Positions 41,090 through 51,565 of a stretch of DNA of 64,000 nt are shown piece by piece; the stretch's first letter is position 1; every line of letters starts with the position of its first letter. The stretch lies in NCBI GenBank assembly GCA_014529675.2, contig CP076040.1:4615501-4679500 (forward strand), given 5' to 3'. The position numbers were made by a program, and so were the translations under genes. Origin of the DNA: Opitutia bacterium ISCC 52. Lineage in GTDB: Bacteria; Verrucomicrobiota; Verrucomicrobiia; Opitutales; UBA2995. The notes under the pieces are model-generated. The model was not told the DNA's origin. It was given only the letters and a program-made list of their open reading frames with translations, and did no database searches.

Positions 41090-42862
41090 ATGTCCGAAAT
41101 TCGAGTACTGCCTGACAAAGTTGCCAATCAGATCGCCGCTGGCGAAGTGATTGAGCGCCCTGCTGCAGTGGTTAAAGAGTTGTTGGAAAATAGTCTAGAT
41201 GCCGGGGCTACTCGTGTCGAAGTAGAGTTCAAAAATGGGGGGCGATCTTACATTCGCATTGAGGATAATGGCTGCGGCATGACGCATGACCAAGCTATCC
41301 TTTCCATTGAGCGACATGCGACGAGTAAGATTCGGCAAGCCGATGATTTAATGCAGATAGCATCGTATGGGTTTCGCGGTGAGGCTTTGCCATCGATTGC
41401 CAGCGTGTCGCGCTTTCAGCTCAGGTCGCGTACCGAAGAGAATGAAGTGGGAACGGAAGTGATGATCAATGGAGGCAAATTGATTCACGTGAAGGACTGC
41501 GGAATGCCAGTGGGAAGCCGCATGGAAGTATCGCACTTATTTAACTCTGTTCCTGCGCGGCGGAAATTTTTGAAGGCTGATGCCACTGAGGCAGCTCATA
41601 TCATTCAATTGGTACGCGTATACGCGATCGCTAATCCCAACACGGGCTTCACTCTATTGGAAAACGGACGTCTGTTATTTAATTCGCCCGCTTGCCCCTC
41701 CTTGAAAGAACGGGTACGCGAAATATTCGGAAGCAACATTTCAGATGGGCTTATTCCGGTGGAAATGGAGGAGCCTGATTATAAAGCCCACGGACTGATC
41801 AGTGTTCCGGGAAGGGGACGTTCGACGCGTCATGAAATGATCACGATTGTTAACCAACGCCCGGTTACCAGTCCGACGCTCAACCAGTCATTGGTGGAAG
41901 CCTACCATGCTTATCTACCCCGAGGTCGCTACCCGATTGCCTTTCTTTTTCTGGATTTGGATCCCGGGGCCATAGATGTAAATGTGCACCCGGCAAAGCG
42001 TGAGATTCGTTTTCGCGAAGCAGCTCGGGTCCGAGGGTTTATTATCAGGTGTTTGCTTGAGCATTTGCGTGAGGAAACAGCGGCCAGCAAGCCGGATGAA
42101 GTGAAGGGGAGCCAACCGGAGGAGAATCTACCAAGCTCCAAACCCCAAGCTCGCCCTGTTGTATCTGCCGCACCGGTATCAGTAAGCCCGACTCCCAAGG
42201 TGGCCGTAAGTTCTGGGAAAGCACTGGCTCGTCCTAGCCCTGCGACTCGTGCAACACCTCAAGCAGATGAGAGTGAGCCAAATTGGGATACGGGATGGAA
42301 GTTTGTCGGCCATGTGCAACGGGGACTTGCTGTTTTCGACTCGAAACAAGGAATTGTGGTGCTGGATCGCCGCTCTGCCCACCAACGAATTTTATATGAG
42401 AAATTGGAGCAGCAATATTTGAATCAGAAAGTGCCTGCCCAACAGCTGCTACTTCCCGTGCCAGTTGAGTTGGATGCACTTGGATCCAGTCATTTGTTGG
42501 ATCATCTCGAATTTCTAAATAGCAGTGGGTTTCGACTTTCAGAATTTGGGCGTAATTTCTTTCGCATTGAAGCTGTCCCGGTTTGGACCACGCCCGAAGA
42601 AGAGGAAAGCCTAATCCTTGATTTGGTGGGGCTTATGAAAGACGGCAAAATGAGGAAGGATAAGCCGGTGGAGGCATTTGATCAAATTGCCCGACTCGCC
42701 TGTGCTAAGGCGGTCCGGCTCGATGATTCTGTCAGCGAGAGAGAAATGGTATCCTTGGTTTCTCAGCTATTTCAGTGCAAAAACCCTCTCATCAGCCCCT
42801 TGGGAAAGCCTACCTATTTTGAGATGGGGAGAAATGAGCTGGACCGCCGTTTCATGAAATAA
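41090..42862 (+). CDS. mutL: DNA mismatch repair protein MutL, nuclease motif degenerate
   Basis: 590 aa. The N-terminal GHKL ATPase is complete: NQIAAGEVIERPAAVVKELL, LLENSLDAGAT, IEDNGCGMT, YGFRGEALPSIASVS, and the lid/transducer motif VNVHPAKREIRFRE. A Pro/Ser/Ala-rich linker (about residues 335-400) leads to the dimerisation domain. There the endonuclease motif DQHA(x)2E(x)4E is replaced by DRRSAHQRILYE near residues 425-436, and the late HGRP-type metal motif reads SPLGKPTYFE. The C-terminal domain therefore probably does not cut DNA. It coordinates mismatch repair with MutS. Starts at the ATG 41090. Confidence 0.93.
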   Translation: MSEIRVLPDKVANQIAAGEVIERPAAVVKELLENSLDAGATRVEVEFKNGGRSYIRIEDNGCGMTHDQAILSIERHATSKIRQADDLMQIASYGFRGEALPSIASVSRFQLRSRTEENEVGTEVMINGGKLIHVKDCGMPVGSRMEVSHLFNSVPARRKFLKADATEAAHIIQLVRVYAIANPNTGFTLLENGRLLFNSPACPSLKERVREIFGSNISDGLIPVEMEEPDYKAHGLISVPGRGRSTRHEMITIVNQRPVTSPTLNQSLVEAYHAYLPRGRYPIAFLFLDLDPGAIDVNVHPAKREIRFREAARVRGFIIRCLLEHLREETAASKPDEVKGSQPEENLPSSKPQARPVVSAAPVSVSPTPKVAVSSGKALARPSPATRATPQADESEPNWDTGWKFVGHVQRGLAVFDSKQGIVVLDRRSAHQRILYEKLEQQYLNQKVPAQQLLLPVPVELDALGSSHLLDHLEFLNSSGFRLSEFGRNFFRIEAVPVWTTPEEEESLILDLVGLMKDGKMRKDKPVEAFDQIARLACAKAVRLDDSVSEREMVSLVSQLFQCKNPLISPLGKPTYFEMGRNELDRRFMK

Positions 42863-43036
42863 TGCCCGTTTTGAGGCTTTTGATCATAAAAAGTATGAAA
42901 AATTTGCATGAATTTTTGTGTTTTGGTGCTCGTCATCGTGATCCGCCTCCTTATTAAAACCCTCTCTACAAAAGGAGATTGAGCCCCGAATCTCACAACT
43001 AATGAGAATCGAAAAGACTAACCAGCAACTACGACT

Positions 43037-45535
43037 ATGAGTGTTAGCTCCTCTAAAAAGGCCACAAAGGGCACCAACGGATTCCACTTTAATACTGAGG
43101 ATTCAGTGGAGGGAATGAAAACCTCCATCCTGAACCATCTTAAATTCACGCTTGCCCGAGATCTGGGAAGTGCAGGTGCTCGAGACTATTGGGTGTCGAC
43201 CTGTATGGCCGTTCGGGACCGCATCCTGGAGCGCATGATTGCGACGCAGGAAAAGCACTATGAGGAAGACGCGCGCCGCGTGTATTACCTTTCTCTGGAG
43301 TACTTGATGGGGAGATTGCTGAATAACAATCTATTCAACACCGGTCTCGAAGATGAGGCACGCAAGGCTCTGAGTGACCTTGGCTATAACCTGGACGAGA
43401 TCCGCGAAGAAGAACCTGACATGGGTCTTGGCAATGGTGGCCTCGGCCGACTGGCCGCTTGTTTCCTCGATTCACTAGCCAGCCTTGATTATCCAGCAAT
43501 CGGTTACGGGATACACTATGAGTATGGCCTATTCCGGCAGGAGTTTGTTAATGGCCACCAAGTGGAGCATCCGGACAACTGGTTGCAGTTTGCCAATCCA
43601 TGGGAGGTCGTCCGGCCTGAGTACTCAATGGAAGTGCGTCTTTACGGGCAGGTAGAAACACAATTCGATTCTTTTGGGAACCCACATCAGGAATGGATCA
43701 ACCCTCAAGTGATGATCGGTGTGCCCTATGACATTCCTATCTGTGGCTATGGTGCTGGAACAGTAAACTTTCTCAGATTGTGGGCATCCAAGTCTTCAGA
43801 AGAATTCGATTTGGATACCTTTAATCAGGGTGGTTATGTCGAAGCGGTTCAGGATAAGGCAGTCAGCGAAACCATATCCAAGGTTCTTTATCCAAACGAC
43901 TCCTCTGAAAGTGGAAAAGAGCTACGTCTTGTTCAGCAGTATTTCTTTGTTTGCTGCTCTCTCCAGGATATTATTCGCCGGTATAAACTAAGCCATTCTG
44001 GCTGGGATGAATTCAGTGACAAAGCTGCAATTCAATTGAATGATACTCACCCGGCTCTCGCCATCGTAGAGCTTCTGCGCATCCTTTTGGATGAAGAGAA
44101 ACTGGAGTGGGACAAGGCGCTCCATATCATTGTAAAAACATTCGGCTATACCAATCACACCTTGTTGCCTGAGGCCCTTGAAAAGTGGAGTGTACCTCTC
44201 CTGCAAAAAGTGCTGCCTCGCCACCTCCAACTGATCTACGAAATAAATCAGTGGTTTCTGGATACTCAGGTAGATGCCAAATGGCCCAACGACGATAAGA
44301 TGAAGGCTGCCCTGTCTATCGTTGAAGAGGGAGATGTGCAGATGATTCGCATGGCTCACCTCTCCGTTGTTGGAAGCCATAGTACCAATGGTGTGGCTGC
44401 CTTGCATACTGATCTTCTCAAGAAAAACATACTGAAAAATTTCTTCGAGCTGTATCCCGACCGATTCAACAATAAGACCAATGGGATTACACCACGACGT
44501 TGGTTACTGGCTTGTAATCCAAAGCTTTCCAGCTTGATCGCTGAGAAAGTGGGCGATGATTGGCCGCTGGATCTCGACAAGTTGCAAAAGTTGCGACCCT
44601 TTGCTGACGATACTGAGTTTCAGCAGCGTTTCATGGAGATAAAACGGGAGAATAAAGTGGAGTTAGCCGCGATTATTCGACGCCTCTGCCACATCACTGT
44701 GAATCCGGATGCCATTTTTGATGTGCAAATCAAGCGCTTACATGAATACAAGCGACAGCATCTGAATTTGCTGCACATCCTCACGCTTTACTACCGTATC
44801 CTGCATGATCCTGATTATGATATGGTACCTCGAGTGTTTATCTTTGGAGCAAAAGCGGCACCCGGGTACTATCTGGCAAAGACCATCATTAAGGCCATCA
44901 ACTCAGTAGGAGAGGTCATCAATAACGACCCTCGGGTTCGAGATCGGATCAAGGTAGTATTCCTCCCCAATTATGGTGTTTCTTTAAGTGAGAAAATTAT
45001 TCCTGCTGCTGATTTGTCTGAACAGATTTCAACAGCAGGTAAGGAAGCATCCGGTACCGGCAATATGAAACTGGCTCTTAATGGCTCTTTGACCATCGGG
45101 ACGCTCGACGGAGCTAATGTTGAGATTCTCGAAGAAGTTGGCGAGGATAACATCTTCATCTTTGGACTGACGGTGGAACAAGTCGAAGCACTGCGTGCCA
45201 CTGGCTACAATCCTTACGACTATTACTATAGGAACGAGGAACTGCGTAACGTCGTTGACTGGCTCGGCAGTGATTCTTTCACCCCCAATGAACCGGGTGT
45301 ATTGGCTTCTTTGAGACACAGCTTGTTGGACGGAGGAGATCCCTTTATGGTGATGGCCGACTACAAGTCCTATGTAGCTAAGCAAGAAGAAGTGGATGCT
45401 GCATATAGAAATCAGGAAAACTGGGCTCGTATGGCAATTATGAATACTGCTCGCGTAGGAAAATTTTCTTCAGATAGAACTATTCATCAGTATTCCAAAG
45501 AAGTTTGGAATCTTAACCCCGTAAAAGTGGATTGA
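43037..45535 (+). CDS. glgP: glycogen/starch phosphorylase
   Basis: 832 aa, normal length. Family sequences are clear: [69 protein letters not shown] and [16 protein letters not shown]. The PLP-binding lysine lies in [20 protein letters not shown] near residue 678. The enzyme releases glucose 1-phosphate from alpha-glucan. No other glycogen gene is adjacent; a DUF3108 gene follows 47 bases downstream. The ATG at 43037 is preceded by a 174-base gap that includes a weak inverted repeat (GAGATT/AATCTC, 42975-42994). Confidence 0.97.
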   Translation: MSVSSSKKATKGTNGFHFNTEDSVEGMKTSILNHLKFTLARDLGSAGARDYWVSTCMAVRDRILERMIATQEKHYEEDARRVYYLSLEYLMGRLLNNNLFNTGLEDEARKALSDLGYNLDEIREEEPDMGLGNGGLGRLAACFLDSLASLDYPAIGYGIHYEYGLFRQEFVNGHQVEHPDNWLQFANPWEVVRPEYSMEVRLYGQVETQFDSFGNPHQEWINPQVMIGVPYDIPICGYGAGTVNFLRLWASKSSEEFDLDTFNQGGYVEAVQDKAVSETISKVLYPNDSSESGKELRLVQQYFFVCCSLQDIIRRYKLSHSGWDEFSDKAAIQLNDTHPALAIVELLRILLDEEKLEWDKALHIIVKTFGYTNHTLLPEALEKWSVPLLQKVLPRHLQLIYEINQWFLDTQVDAKWPNDDKMKAALSIVEEGDVQMIRMAHLSVVGSHSTNGVAALHTDLLKKNILKNFFELYPDRFNNKTNGITPRRWLLACNPKLSSLIAEKVGDDWPLDLDKLQKLRPFADDTEFQQRFMEIKRENKVELAAIIRRLCHITVNPDAIFDVQIKRLHEYKRQHLNLLHILTLYYRILHDPDYDMVPRVFIFGAKAAPGYYLAKTIIKAINSVGEVINNDPRVRDRIKVVFLPNYGVSLSEKIIPAADLSEQISTAGKEASGTGNMKLALNGSLTIGTLDGANVEILEEVGEDNIFIFGLTVEQVEALRATGYNPYDYYYRNEELRNVVDWLGSDSFTPNEPGVLASLRHSLLDGGDPFMVMADYKSYVAKQEEVDAAYRNQENWARMAIMNTARVGKFSSDRTIHQYSKEVWNLNPVKVD

Positions 45536-45581
45536 GGATTCCCTACGGAACTCAACTCGCAAAGTAGAGTCGAAGCTACGT

Positions 45582-46391
45582 ATGCCTTATAACAACACTC
45601 GATTAGTACTTCGTTACAGATACGATAAAGTTCGTATGCTGCCGTTGGTGCTGACGGTGTTGATGCTTCTACCAGGGTGGATTCTCGCTGAAGAGGAAAC
45701 GGATCGTCCGTTCAATGTCGGCGATCATTTTAACTACGACATCAAGTGGGGCTTTCTTAAAGTAGGTGAAGCCGAGATGCTTGTAGAAGCGGTGGGTGAC
45801 GACGAGTCCAGTGATCTTAAATTTATTCTACTCATCAGGACAACCTCATGGGCAGATACGTTTTATCGAGTCAGGAACCGTATCGAGAGTACCACCGATG
45901 CGACCGTCACCAAGTCTCTCCATTACTCCAAAAATCAGCTGGAAGGTGGAAGGAAACGGGAGATTGAGGTGACCTTTGATTGGGATAAGAATGAAGCCCA
46001 ATATTCCAATTATGGTGAAAAGCTACCTCCCGTAGCGATCGACGAACTCAGTCATGATCCTTTCTCAGTACTTTTCGCCTACCGGTTGAAGGAATTCGTT
46101 CTTGGAGAACATATCAAAATACCTGTAACCGATGGTAAGAAAACCGTTGTCTCGGATATTAGGGTCATGGAGCGTGAAAAGGTAAAAGTGAAGGCTGGTC
46201 GCTTCGATTGCGTGCGTGTTAGGCCCGATATTAAGGACTTGGGTGGTGTGTTCAGTAAGAGTAAGGATTCGAGTATGGACCTATGGTTTTCCGACGATAA
46301 TCATAAATTGATCGTTAAAATGTCGAGTTCGGTGAGCGTTGGAAGCTTTAAGGTTGAGTTGAGAGACTACGTTTTAGGGGATTCAGGCTAG
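45582..46391 (+). CDS. exported DUF3108 protein
   Basis: 269 aa, or 251 aa if the second ATG at 45636 is used; the latter gives a cleaner signal peptide (MLPLVLTVLMLLPGWILAEE). DUF3108 sequences are visible: NVGDHFNYDIKWGFLKVGEA near the start, YRVRNRIESTTDATVTKSLH, DPFSVLFAYRLKEF, and a final strand pattern KAGRFDCVRVRPDIKDLGGV, with DLWFSDDNHKLIVKMSS. The domain is a beta-barrel-like periplasmic or outer-membrane-facing fold of unknown function. Confidence 0.8.
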   Translation: MPYNNTRLVLRYRYDKVRMLPLVLTVLMLLPGWILAEEETDRPFNVGDHFNYDIKWGFLKVGEAEMLVEAVGDDESSDLKFILLIRTTSWADTFYRVRNRIESTTDATVTKSLHYSKNQLEGGRKREIEVTFDWDKNEAQYSNYGEKLPPVAIDELSHDPFSVLFAYRLKEFVLGEHIKIPVTDGKKTVVSDIRVMEREKVKVKAGRFDCVRVRPDIKDLGGVFSKSKDSSMDLWFSDDNHKLIVKMSSSVSVGSFKVELRDYVLGDSG

Positions 46392-46519
46392 AAATTTTAT
46401 CTTATCTCTTTCTCCCTCTTCTACTTAATGACTTTTTCGGAGTTTCCGAGCCATCGTGGCTATGTTCTGAGTTGGTGAGGGAGGCTTTTCCCTAACCACT
46501 CTTCATCACGACTCCAACC

Positions 46520-48426
46520 ATGTCCCTCGCAATCAATCAGGACAATCCTCAGTCCAGGCAAGGTAGCATTGTGGATAAAGCTGAACGCAGGTTGGTTGAG
46601 TTGCTGTTTCTAAATAGTGAGATCTCGCTCTATGCCATGATGGTAATTGGGGAGGATTCTGGTGGATACTTACTCGTTCGGTGCCCTACTTTTGGCCTAG
46701 CGTATGGGTGGTTGCAGTCTGCGGTCTTCAGCTTATCCGGGTTTTCCATATTCGCAGCTTCCTGAAGCTGTCAGATGAGCAACGCGGGGATTGTGTTTCA
46801 CATGTAAAACAATTCTGGTTACTGGGTTCATTCAGTGCACTGACTTGGTCTTCGGCACTTTTGTTTTTCTACAATCCGGTCAATGAATCTTTCTTTATCG
46901 TTTATGCATTTGTAACAGCGGGCATTGCCTGTGTGGCCATTTCTTCCCTGGCATACGTCCCGAAGACGTATCCCATTTTCATTACCATCATTTTGCTGCC
47001 ACTTTCCTGGTTTTTTTATTCCAAGGGTGGAATGGAAAATATATTTCTTGGAACCACCGTTATGGCTTTCATTGGTTTCGGAACCGCCTTATCGCACCGA
47101 CTACGGGCCAACGTGACTCAATCCATTTCTCTCGAGCTGACCAACTTCGAGCTGGCTGAAACCTTGCAAAAGTAGAATACCAAAGCGGAAGAGCTAAACG
47201 TGGAACTGGTTAAAGAAATGGAGAAGCATGAAGAAACAGAACAAGAGCTTAAGGTTGCACTTGGAGAAGTTGAAGCTGCCAGTAAGGCGAAGTCGGATTT
47301 TCTCGCTATTGTGAGCCGTGAGATTCGGACATCCATGAATGGTATTCTAGGGATGCTCGATTTGGTGACGGATTCTGAGCTAGACAAAATGCAGAGGGAT
47401 TACCTGGATACAGCAAATCGCTCTGCTGAAACCTTACTTCGTCTACTCAACGATTTGTTGGATTTTTCAAAAAGCAACTAAGGAGGCCTGAAACTTGAGA
47501 GGACCGCTTTTCTATTTAAAGAGACTGTGGAGGAAATCGCTTCTCTTATGGCAGGTCGTGCCAAGAAGAAGGGATTAAAATTTTCATTCTCTTGGGATGA
47601 CACTGCACCTGATTGGGTATCAGGAGATCCAATACGCTTTCGCCAGATCATTGGAAATTTACTTGGCAATGCCGTGAAATTCACTGAGGAGGGCGAGGTC
47701 TCCGTTGCTCTGACCCACCTGGTTAGGGAAGACGAACTTATCCGCTACCATTTTGAGATAATGGACACGGGTATTGGAATCGATCCGGAGGCTATGGATA
47801 CACTTTTTGAGCCGTTTACTCAGGCGGACTTGTCTATGACCCGAAAGTACGGTGGAACAGTTCTGGGCCTTGGAATCTCCAAAGAATTGATCGAATTGAT
47901 GGGAGGTGGCATTGATGTATCGAGTGAGTTGCAGGGTGGCTCAAAATTCTCTTTCAACATTGTATTGGGTGAACCAGGTGCATTCGAAATTGAGCGCAAA
48001 ATAGCTCGAGCAGATGAGCTGCGAGGCCAAGACCATTTTCATGGTAGGGTCTTATTGGTAGAAGACGATGCGGTTAACCAACGTGTGATCCGTCTGCTTC
48101 TTGAGCGGCTAGGACTAGAAGTTCAAATCGCTGAGAATGGGCAGATTGGCTTTGACTACGCTGTTCAGAATAATTGGGACCTCATTTTTATGGATTGCCA
48201 GATGCCTGTACTCGATGGCGTCTCAGCCACACGGAAGATTCGTGCCTATGAAAAACAGCACGGCTTATCTCACACCGCCATTGTGGCGCTTACCGCCAAC
48301 GCTAAAGATTCTGATCGAATTCTATGCAAAGAGTCTGGAATGGACGATTTTCTGGCCAAGCCCGTTCGAAGGTCTGAGCTTTCAGGTGTGCTTGAGACAT
48401 GGCTTCAAGAGCCTATTCGTGTTTAG
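46520..48426 (+). pseudogene. hybrid histidine kinase, decayed
   Basis: The ATG at 46520 starts an N-terminal membrane sensor, but the frame changes near 46660-46680. Further helices continue from there (FWLLGSFSALTWSSALLFFY, YPIFITIILLPLSWFFY). In that frame a TAG (47173-47175) follows AETLQK and a TAA (47479-47481) follows LLDFSKSN, with coding resuming each time. The H-box reads AIVSREIRTSMNGI: the phospho-accepting His is Arg (CGT at 47317-47319) and the usual Pro is Ser. The ATPase G-box reads GGTVLGLGIS instead of GGTGLGLAIS. The C-terminal receiver (LLVEDDAVNQR, DLIFMDCQMPVLDG) is intact. It would have been about 635 aa. Confidence 0.88.
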
Positions 48427-49412
48427 TGGGCATCGGAATCCCCGTGTCTCAGGACGTGCACTGTAATTTCAGGCGGACAGAAAAACCGAAGCGGTAGCCT
48501 GCAACCACCCGTTCCCCTCGAGGTGTAGCCCTTGAGGTCGCCGTATTTCCAATTACCAGCCAGCATGTAGCTAGGGCAATCGCCATTATGCATCACCACA
48601 ATTCCGCCAGGTAAACAAATTTGTCCACCATGAGTATGGCCGGCTAGAACCAGGTCGTATCCCAATTGCAGAGCTTGTTGATGTGTTTCTGGTGCGTGGG
48701 AGAGTAGTATGCTAAATGCATCCTCAGGAACCGTGCCCCTTAATTTGTCGAAGTCATCTCCTTCGTAGAAATGAGGATCATCAATTCCGTAGATGTATAT
48801 CTGCTTCCCGTTTTTTTCATAAGTAACGGTTTCGTTTAACAAGATGGGCAGTCCCAAACTTTCAAGTGGTGGAACCAGCTCGATGGGATCATGGTTCCCC
48901 AATATGCCGTAAACAGGTTCCTTTAATGCTCCACACACCCGGTGCATGTATTCGAGGCAATCGCTTATGCAGCCTTTCGTATCGTCCCGGTAATCACCCG
49001 TAATTAAAGCGAGGTCGTAATCCAAATCTTGAATGATGCTTGCAATGACAGAGGTAAGGGCCGGATCCAGATCGAGATGTAGGTCAGAGATCTGCAGTAT
49101 TCTTAACCCATCCAGCTCAGGAGGAAGAGATGAAAAAGATATCTCATTTGTGACCAGCTGGACGTCCATGAATTTACGATAGCCGCGCTGATAGATCCCG
49201 AGAGCTTGGCATATAAAGCGAACCGACTCGAAAAAGAAGGGGATGCGGTCAGGATTGAACGGATTCTTACTTTGGAATACCTGTTTACTCTCTTGGAGTG
49301 CTTGCTTCTCTAACCTGAGGCTTAGAGCTTCTTTTCCAATACGGCGAACCAGCTCATCGGGGAGCTCTTGAGGGATTCTCGATTCAGGCTGCGTCGCATC
49401 TGCTCTCTGCAT
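48423..49412 (-). CDS. calcineurin-like metallophosphoesterase
   Basis: 329 aa. All metal-binding motifs of the superfamily are present: LQISDLHLDLD, ALITGDYRDD, GILGNHDPIEL, LLSHAPETH and LAGHTHGGQICLP. The N-terminal 110 residues are polar and lack a clear membrane helix. The domain resembles YkuE-type phosphoesterases, some of which act on UDP-diacylglucosamine, but the substrate is undecided. It converges on the decayed kinase with a four-base overlap of stops. Confidence 0.85.
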   Translation of the reverse strand: MQRADATQPESRIPQELPDELVRRIGKEALSLRLEKQALQESKQVFQSKNPFNPDRIPFFFESVRFICQALGIYQRGYRKFMDVQLVTNEISFSSLPPELDGLRILQISDLHLDLDPALTSVIASIIQDLDYDLALITGDYRDDTKGCISDCLEYMHRVCGALKEPVYGILGNHDPIELVPPLESLGLPILLNETVTYEKNGKQIYIYGIDDPHFYEGDDFDKLRGTVPEDAFSILLSHAPETHQQALQLGYDLVLAGHTHGGQICLPGGIVVMHNGDCPSYMLAGNWKYGDLKGYTSRGTGGCRLPLRFFCPPEITVHVLRHGDSDAH

Positions 49413-49518
49413 AGCAGATTTCTGTTATGAGAGGGCTTTTTCGGGATAACAACTTCTAAATGTTTATACTGGCCATGTGTGATTTTTAGTGAAGAGTCTG
49501 GTCCTCATTTTTTAACGT

Positions 49519-50610
49519 ATGTCTGATACATTACAGGATGCCTTCGACCCAGTAGAGGACGCCATTGCTGCCATTGCGGCGGGACAGATCGTCATTGTGA
49601 CCGATGATGAGAATCGCGAAAACGAAGGGGATTTGATATTTGCTGCTGAGAAAGCTACGCCGGAGTTGGTCAACATGATGATCCGCTACTGCAGCGGTGT
49701 TGTCTGTGTACCTTGCACAGAGCCTCAGTTACGGCGATTGGGGATCAATCCAATGGTGCCATATAATCGCGAATCTTATAGAACTGACTATACCGTATCT
49801 GTAGATGCGGCAGAAGGCATTACCACAGGTATCAGTGCATTCGATCGGGCCGAGACGATTCGTTTATTGGGATGTAGCGAGAGTACTCCTGATAGCTTTG
49901 TACAGCCTGGCCATTTGTTCCCGTTACGGTCTCGTCCGGGCGGGGTGCTTGAGCGAAGCGGTCATACGGAAGCCGCCGTAGATTTGGCTCAGTTGGCTGG
50001 TCTTTTCCCGGCTGGAGTCCTTTGCGAAGTAGTCAACGAGGATGGCACTATGGCCCGTCTTCCAGATCTGCTAGAATTCAAAAAGCGGTTCAACATGCCG
50101 CTCATCTCCATTGCCTCCCTCATTGAGTATCGGCACAAACGAGATCAACTGGTTGAAAGGATCGCTCAAAGACCTTTCAAATCAGAGTTTGGTGAGTTTG
50201 AGCTGATCGTCTATAAGAGCCGGGTGGATGGCCGCAATCATATGGCATTTGTTAAGGGCGAAGTTTCAGCTGAGCCGACCTTGGTCCGCGTGCAGAGTGA
50301 AAACTTGCTCGAAGATGTTTTTCGCTCATCCGAAGGTGACGGATTCGAGAATCTCGCTGCGTCTTTCAAGCGCCTGGCCGAGGAAGAAAATGGAGTCATT
50401 TTGTACATGGAACGACCGAACGGTGGACTTGAGCTCAAAGAAGGAAACGTTGAGTCTTCGGACATGGACTTCCGTGATTATGGTATCGGTGCCCAAATCT
50501 TGGTGGCTCTCGGACTGAAAGAGATTCGTTTGTTATCAAGCACTCGCCGCAAAGTGGTTGGCCTGGAGGGTTACAACCTTGAAATTGTCGAGCAAGTTCC
50601 CTTGAACTAG
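49519..50610 (+). CDS. ribBX: 3,4-dihydroxy-2-butanone 4-phosphate synthase with inactive GCHII-like domain
   Basis: 363 aa. The RibB half is complete: VTDDENRENEGDLIFAAE, RSRPGGVLERSGHTEAAVDL, and LCEVVNEDGTMARLPDL. It makes the four-carbon unit of riboflavin from ribulose 5-phosphate. The C-terminal half aligns with GTP cyclohydrolase II, but where active enzymes have three zinc cysteines (SECLTGDVFGSLRCDCG) this one reads SENLLEDVFRSSEGDGFENL near residues 256-275. All three are lost, as in the RibBX form reported in other bacteria, so the domain is probably not catalytic. First of a run with ribH, nusB, ftsY and aroB. Confidence 0.9.
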   Translation: MSDTLQDAFDPVEDAIAAIAAGQIVIVTDDENRENEGDLIFAAEKATPELVNMMIRYCSGVVCVPCTEPQLRRLGINPMVPYNRESYRTDYTVSVDAAEGITTGISAFDRAETIRLLGCSESTPDSFVQPGHLFPLRSRPGGVLERSGHTEAAVDLAQLAGLFPAGVLCEVVNEDGTMARLPDLLEFKKRFNMPLISIASLIEYRHKRDQLVERIAQRPFKSEFGEFELIVYKSRVDGRNHMAFVKGEVSAEPTLVRVQSENLLEDVFRSSEGDGFENLAASFKRLAEEENGVILYMERPNGGLELKEGNVESSDMDFRDYGIGAQILVALGLKEIRLLSSTRRKVVGLEGYNLEIVEQVPLN

Positions 50611-50632
50611 ACTTTATTCCCCTAACTTAAGC

Positions 50633-51124
50633 ATGAGTACTTATAAACCTGAATATGAGCCGTTCGATGGCAGCCCGTTTTCCTTTGGAATCGTCTGTTC
50701 TCGCTTCAATCCTGAAGCGGTGGAAGCCCTGCTCGAGAACACCCTCAAAGTGCTTCGCGACTCGGGTGTTAAAGAAGAGAATTTGAAGGTCATGCGGGTT
50801 CCTGGATCCAATGAAGTTCCATGGGGTGTGCAAATTCTGGCAGGGAGCGGTGAGTTCGATTGTTGTATTGGACTGGGCGTATTACTGCGTGGAGGAACCG
50901 TTCATTTTGAAGTGGTCGCACAAAGTGCTTCCGACGCCCTGCAGATGACATCGCTCAACGAGATGATTCCTGTTATCAATGGTATCGTAGTTGCGGATAC
51001 AGAGGAACAGGCTCTTGAACGTACCCAGGGAGAGATTAATCGTGGTTTGGAATTTGGGGAAGCCGCCCTCCAGATGGCGAAATTAAAACGTGCATGCCTG
51101 ACATTCGATGAGCAAGACACCTAG
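50633..51124 (+). CDS. ribH: 6,7-dimethyl-8-ribityllumazine synthase
   Basis: 163 aa. SFGIVCSRFNPEAVEALLEN opens the fold and MRVPGSNEVPWGVQILAGSG matches the conserved VPG-E-P loop. The phosphate-binding and catalytic region is GLGVLLRGGTVHFEVVAQSA (Arg and His in RGGTVHFE). NRGLEFGEAALQMAKL is the C-terminal helix. It condenses the butanone phosphate from RibB with the ribitylaminopyrimidine. It starts 22 bases after ribBX; nusB begins inside its last 17 bases. Confidence 0.95.
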   Translation: MSTYKPEYEPFDGSPFSFGIVCSRFNPEAVEALLENTLKVLRDSGVKEENLKVMRVPGSNEVPWGVQILAGSGEFDCCIGLGVLLRGGTVHFEVVAQSASDALQMTSLNEMIPVINGIVVADTEEQALERTQGEINRGLEFGEAALQMAKLKRACLTFDEQDT

Positions 51125-51551
51125 ACGACGACAAAACCGGGTGGCTGCTCTGCAGTTTCTTTATGCCTGCAGCTTAAATCCACCCGACGATTTACCAGGA
51201 CAACTCAACCTGTTCTTTAGCGGGAAGGACAAGGATCGTGAGTATTTTGCATTTGCTGAGGAGTTGATCCATGGCGTGCTGGAAAATTTGGATGATGTGG
51301 ACTCTGAGATCCGCAATTATGCTGAGAACTGGGACTTTGAACGGATTGCCAAAATGGATCTGTCCATTCTTCGTTTGGCCATATTCGAGCTGTTAAAACG
51401 ATTGGATATCCCCCCCATCGTTTCTATCAACGAAGCTATCGATTTGAGTAAACAATTTTCAGGACCCGATTCCAAGCGGTTCATCAACGGTATTTTAGAT
51501 AAGATGAAAGGGCAGATTCAACGCCCGCTGCGTGAAGCTACAGAACTGTAG
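51108..51551 (+). CDS. nusB: transcription antitermination factor NusB
   Basis: 147 aa. The all-helical NusB fold is shown by RRRQNRVAALQFLYACSLNP at the start and FERIAKMDLSILRLAIFELL and PPIVSINEAIDLSKQFSGPD, KRFINGILDKM at the end. NusB with NusE binds boxA RNA and supports rRNA transcription. ribH-nusB adjacency is found in many bacteria. The start overlaps the ribH stop by 17 bases, implying coupled translation. Confidence 0.95.
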   Translation: MSKTPRRRQNRVAALQFLYACSLNPPDDLPGQLNLFFSGKDKDREYFAFAEELIHGVLENLDDVDSEIRNYAENWDFERIAKMDLSILRLAIFELLKRLDIPPIVSINEAIDLSKQFSGPDSKRFINGILDKMKGQIQRPLREATEL

Positions 51552-51565
51552 AAACATTCGTTTTC

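Noticed and set aside
49413-49518. FMN riboswitch upstream of the rib genes
   Set aside because: The 106-base gap lacks the conserved FMN aptamer sequence and is too short for a full aptamer plus switch.
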